Source of the DNA: Mycolicibacterium insubricum
GTDB lineage: Bacteria; Actinomycetota; Actinomycetes; Mycobacteriales; Mycobacteriaceae
Reading direction: 5' to 3'
Assembly (NCBI RefSeq): GCF_010731615.1
Contig: NZ_AP022618.1
Location: 1-64,000 of the forward strand
Length of the DNA: 64,000 bases
Positions 61,377 to 64,000 of this stretch are shown here, piece by piece (position 1 is the stretch's first letter; the number at the start of each line of letters is the position of its first letter). Under the pieces are notes generated by a model. The model did not search any database. It was not told the DNA's origin and worked only from the letters and a program-made list of their open reading frames with translations. The position numbers were made by a program, and so were the translations under genes.

Positions 61377-62582
61377 ATGTCACGCCCGTGGGAGAACGTG
61401 AATCCGAGAGGGGAAGGACCGACACCGGGACCGCCCCCGACCAGCTGGGGCGGTTCGGGGAGGGTAGGCGCAGTTGGCGCGAGCGCAGCGAGTGCCGGCG
61501 GAGCCGGACCGACGCCGGGACCGCCCCCGACCAACTGGGGCGGTTCGGGGAGGGTAGGCCGTACTTCCCAGAGCTATAGCTCCGGCGCAACGAGTTTCGG
61601 CGGGAATCCATTCGGCGGTGACTCATCCGGCCGGGGGGCGTTCAGCGGTGGATCGTCTGGTGCCGATCCATTCGGTGGTGATCCGTTCGGTGGCGGTGGG
61701 GCTGGTAGCAACCCGTTCGGCGGCGGGTGGGACGCCCCGGCGCCGGCTCCGACGTCCGCACCGGCGCCAAGTCCTGCTGCGGCACCGGCGGCACCGCCCC
61801 CGCCTCGGCGAAGGCTGCGTCGGACATCCACCGACACCGCGGCACCTACGCCCGTCGCGCCTACATCAGTGGCCTCACCGACAACTCCGCAGTCGGGTGG
61901 CGGCACGTCGAAGTCACCCGTGCTTCCGGGAAAACTGTTCGCCGTCAGCCAACTGCTGGGGTTGGTCGCCGCGCTACTGGTGTCGACGGCGGCCGCCGCG
62001 CTGTTGGCGCTGCCCGAACTGCACTACTACTACCGGAGTTTCAGCGCTCTGACCACCTTGACGGTGGGTTTCGCCGCCGGAGCCGCGGTGTGGGCGGTGG
62101 TGCTGCTTGCGCTGACCTTCGGTATCGGCCGCCGGTTCCGGATCGCCTGGCTGCTGACGCTGGCAAACGGGGTCGGTCTGGCGGCCACAGCAAGTGCCGC
62201 GCTGGTGCTGCGGCCGGGGGCTGACGTCGACTGGTTCGCCGCGTTGAGCCGCGCGACCGCTGCGCTGATCGTGGTTGCCGCTGCGGCGATTCTGGTACTT
62301 GCGGTGTCGCCCCCGGCCCGAGCCTGGTTCGCCACTCCAGACGTTGTGAAGCCGGTCAGCAGCACCCCGCACGACGGAAAGCCGAAGACCGCGCGCCCGA
62401 AGCGGATCCGCCTCAAAGCGCTGGTACCGAACCGCCTGCGGTCCAAAGGCACCGTTGCCGCCCACACCGACGAGGTGACCGTCGTGGTGCGCACTATGGC
62501 TCCTCAGGCGGGGCAGTTGTCGACACCATTCCCGCCACATGCCCCAACCCCCGACCCGTTCGATTTCAACCCGTTCGGGTGA
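61377..62582 (+). CDS. Four-TM membrane protein with (D/N)PF-rich N-terminus and C-terminus
   Basis: A 401-residue protein starting one base after the nuclease-like gene stop. The first 190 residues are disordered: two PTPGPPPTSWGGSGRVG-type units, then GGNPFGGDS, GADPFGGDPFGGG and GSNPFGGGW. About four hydrophobic helices fill 195-310 (LGLVAALLVSTAAAALLAL, TLTVGFAAGAAVWAVVLLAL, and two more). A basic segment (TARPKRIRLKALVPNR) and a final PDPFDFNPFG end it. The same motif type is in proteins of the minus-strand arm, which ties the two arms together. Confidence 0.68.
   Translation: MSRPWENVNPRGEGPTPGPPPTSWGGSGRVGAVGASAASAGGAGPTPGPPPTNWGGSGRVGRTSQSYSSGATSFGGNPFGGDSSGRGAFSGGSSGADPFGGDPFGGGGAGSNPFGGGWDAPAPAPTSAPAPSPAAAPAAPPPPRRRLRRTSTDTAAPTPVAPTSVASPTTPQSGGGTSKSPVLPGKLFAVSQLLGLVAALLVSTAAAALLALPELHYYYRSFSALTTLTVGFAAGAAVWAVVLLALTFGIGRRFRIAWLLTLANGVGLAATASAALVLRPGADVDWFAALSRATAALIVVAAAAILVLAVSPPARAWFATPDVVKPVSSTPHDGKPKTARPKRIRLKALVPNRLRSKGTVAAHTDEVTVVVRTMAPQAGQLSTPFPPHAPTPDPFDFNPFG
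61416..61559 (+). repeat. Pair of 54-bp direct repeats
   Basis: 61416-61469 and 61506-61559 differ at two positions and encode the GPTPGPPPT(S/N)WGGSGRVG unit twice. The 36 bases between them (61470-61505) resemble the GCGCGAGCGCAGCGAGTG type of mycobacterial low-complexity DNA, and may be an insertion of such a unit. Confidence 0.85.
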
Positions 62583-62644
62583 CGGCAACTGGCGGTGGAT
62601 TCGCGTCGCGAAAAGTTGTCGGTGGCCGGTTCTACCATGGAAAC

Positions 62645-63628
62645 ATGAGTTCGAATGGGGCCTCGACCAGCGTTTATACGCCTCCCGGCAACCGCCGGGA
62701 CGAGCGGCTGCGGGTGCTCTTCGACGAACTGAGTGAGCTGTGCGGCCAGCGCAACGCGGTGAAACTGGAGCCACGCCCCGACACCGACCCGAAACCGGGC
62801 CCGCGCCCCGGGATCCACAAGACCGGTGGTGACGACTACGACAACTGGCGCATCACCCTGCCGCACATCGAATCCGCCAAATTCGCCGCCGCCCTGGCGT
62901 CGCATCGTGACGCCCTGTTCGCCCAATGGACCCGCGACCACGACGGCCGCCAACCCGACGACGACGAGCGCCGCGGCCAGGTCCCCGACAACGAGGCCCC
63001 GGTGCCGACGAATCTGGATGCGTTCCTGCGGCTGATCGAGCACGGCTGGGACACCGAAGCCACCGCCCGCCCGCACGGCCAGCACACCACCGTCGTCGTA
63101 CATCTGGACCTCGCCACCAAGATCGCCAACCTGCACCTGGGCCCCCTGCTGCCCGACGCAGATCGCCAGTACCTGACCTGCGATGCCACCTGCGAGGTGT
63201 GGTTTCACCGCGACGGCACCCTCATCGGCGCCGGACACCGCACCCGCACCATCAACCGCCGGCTGCGCCGCGCCCTGGAACACCGCGACCACACCTGCGT
63301 GGTACCCGGCTGCGCAGCCACCTGCGGCCTGCACGCACACCATCTGATCCACTGGGACAACGGCGGCCCCACCGAGCTGTGGAACCTGGTACTCGTGTGC
63401 CCCTACCATCACCGGCTGCACCATCGTGGTGTCATCACCATCACCGGCCCCGCCGACCGACTGAAAGTCACCGACGCCGAGGGAGAAGAACTGTTCGGCG
63501 GATCGCTGGCCCACCCACCCCAGAACCCGCCGCCGGCCGTCGCCCGCTACCCCGGACCCACCGGCGAACGCGCAAACTGGTGGTGGTACAACCCCTTCCA
63601 ACCCCAAGCACCACCGAACATCAACTAG
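62645..63628 (+). CDS. HNH endonuclease of the 13E12/DUF222 family, probably with internal deletion
   Basis: A 327-residue 13E12-type protein. The C-terminal HNH domain is CVVPGCAATCGLHAHHLIHW, then GGPTELWNLVLVCPYHHRLHH, with the four cysteines and the catalytic histidines. The DUF222 part starts normally (FDELSELCGQRNA), then jumps directly to VKLEPRPDTD, a segment that in family members I recall follows a DUF222 core of roughly 90 residues. The join is in frame near 62755. So the gene is open but probably lacks the DUF222 core. Such genes are frequent in mycobacterial genomes as mobile-like repeats. Confidence 0.8.
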   Translation: MSSNGASTSVYTPPGNRRDERLRVLFDELSELCGQRNAVKLEPRPDTDPKPGPRPGIHKTGGDDYDNWRITLPHIESAKFAAALASHRDALFAQWTRDHDGRQPDDDERRGQVPDNEAPVPTNLDAFLRLIEHGWDTEATARPHGQHTTVVVHLDLATKIANLHLGPLLPDADRQYLTCDATCEVWFHRDGTLIGAGHRTRTINRRLRRALEHRDHTCVVPGCAATCGLHAHHLIHWDNGGPTELWNLVLVCPYHHRLHHRGVITITGPADRLKVTDAEGEELFGGSLAHPPQNPPPAVARYPGPTGERANWWWYNPFQPQAPPNIN

Positions 63629-63766
63629 CCGGTTGGTGCTGCGTCCAGCCGAATCGTGTTGGGACCAGAACGATGGTGTCGAGGCCAGGTGGCAGGTATC
63701 GCGCCACCCCAGCAAATTGCCCGGACTGCCCCGCTACGTCCGCCCGTCAAAAGAGCCTCCAATGAC

Positions 63767-64000
63767 TCACGGGTGCTGGCTGGAGACCGAGATGACCTCT
63801 CCGGTCAGATAACTCGCGTAGTCGCTGGCCAGGAACGCAATGGTGGCCGCGACCTCCCACGGTTCGGCAGCCCGGCCGAATGCCTCACCGCCGGCCAGCC
63901 GGTCCAGCAGGTCGGCCGAACTCACCTTCTCCAGGAACTTGTGACGTGCGATGCTCGGAGAGACCGCGTTGATCCGCACTCCGTGCTCGACGGCCTCGAT
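63767..64000 (-). CDS. ipdF: Short-chain dehydrogenase IpdF (Rv3559c family), C-terminal part, cut by window edge
   Basis: The C-terminal 77 residues of an SDR: HGVRINAVSPSIARHKFL, the FGRAAEPWEVAATIAFLASD stretch and YLTGEVISVSSQHP at the end. It matches Rv3559c as I recall, a dehydrogenase of the HIP branch that acts near FadE30 and FadD3. The N-terminus with the cofactor turn lies beyond 64000. It shows that the steroid gene order resumes here after the 24-kb insert. Confidence 0.8.
   Translation of the reverse strand: MEAVEHGVRINAVSPSIARHKFLEKVSSADLLDRLAGGEAFGRAAEPWEVAATIAFLASDYASYLTGEVISVSSQHP

Noticed and set aside
62645..63628. HNH gene as toxin component of the plus-strand arm
   Set aside because: It is a 13E12-type gene, a common dispersed family, and lacks the export signal and motif set of the neighbouring genes.
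39409..63766. Integrative element with integrase or attachment sites
   Set aside because: No integrase, transposase, tRNA gene or terminal repeat was found at either edge.

Overview
The window is high-GC actinobacterial DNA from a mycobacterium, most likely a Mycolicibacterium-type species. The evidence is KstR and KstR2 operators, a PPE-family protein, a Zur (FurB) box, a 13E12-type HNH protein, F420/deazaflavin enzymes, and a gene order that follows the cholesterol-catabolism region of M. tuberculosis (Rv3518c to Rv3559c, recalled from memory, not searched).

Region 1 (1-12.6 kb): cyp142, an acetoacetate-decarboxylase-like gene, an F420 oxidoreductase, a DUF35 protein, ltp4, ltp3, kshA and a small partner, ahpD-ahpC, a sulfotransferase, an SDR, an Rv3531c-type gene and an IclR regulator. 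Many reading frames here are broken by single-base losses in short G, C or A runs, while the encoded protein stays family-like in the next frame. This looks more like consensus error than gene decay. Region 2 (12.6-28.6 kb): a secreted haemophore-like protein; hsaE-hsaG-hsaF and kstD-chsH3 (ring A/B catabolism); a histidine-rich PPE gene behind a Zur box; ltp2-chsH1-chsH2-chsE2-chsE1-cyp125 and fadA5 (side-chain degradation); ddn. Region 3 (28.7-39.4 kb): a secreted histidine phosphatase, two SDRs, echA20-ipdA-ipdB-ipdC, a lipoprotein M15 peptidase, a zinc alcohol dehydrogenase, fadA6 and kstR2 (ring C/D catabolism). Eight operators (six KstR, two KstR2) sit at the expected divergent promoters.

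Region 4 (39.4-63.7 kb) is unrelated to steroids and lies between kstR2 and ipdF, which appears at the right edge. On the minus strand is a tightly packed ten-gene operon. It encodes a zinc-ribbon P-loop GTPase, a cytosolic vWA protein, a GAP1-like GTPase-associated protein, a fibronectin-like beta-sandwich protein, a two-TM protein, a 1184-residue tubulin/FtsZ-like protein, a secreted-and-anchored vWA protein and three small membrane proteins. Divergent from it on the plus strand are a protein with an internal duplication, an exported protein with a PD-(D/E)xK nuclease-like site and a C-terminal anchor, and a four-TM protein. Five of the membrane proteins on the two strands share repeated (D/N)PF(G/D) motifs, so I read the two arms as one envelope-associated GTP-driven system. 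This is the main candidate for something undescribed. An HNH gene closes the island.

No tRNA, rRNA, CRISPR array, insertion sequence, integrase or replication origin was seen. No intergenic stretch exceeds 300 bases.
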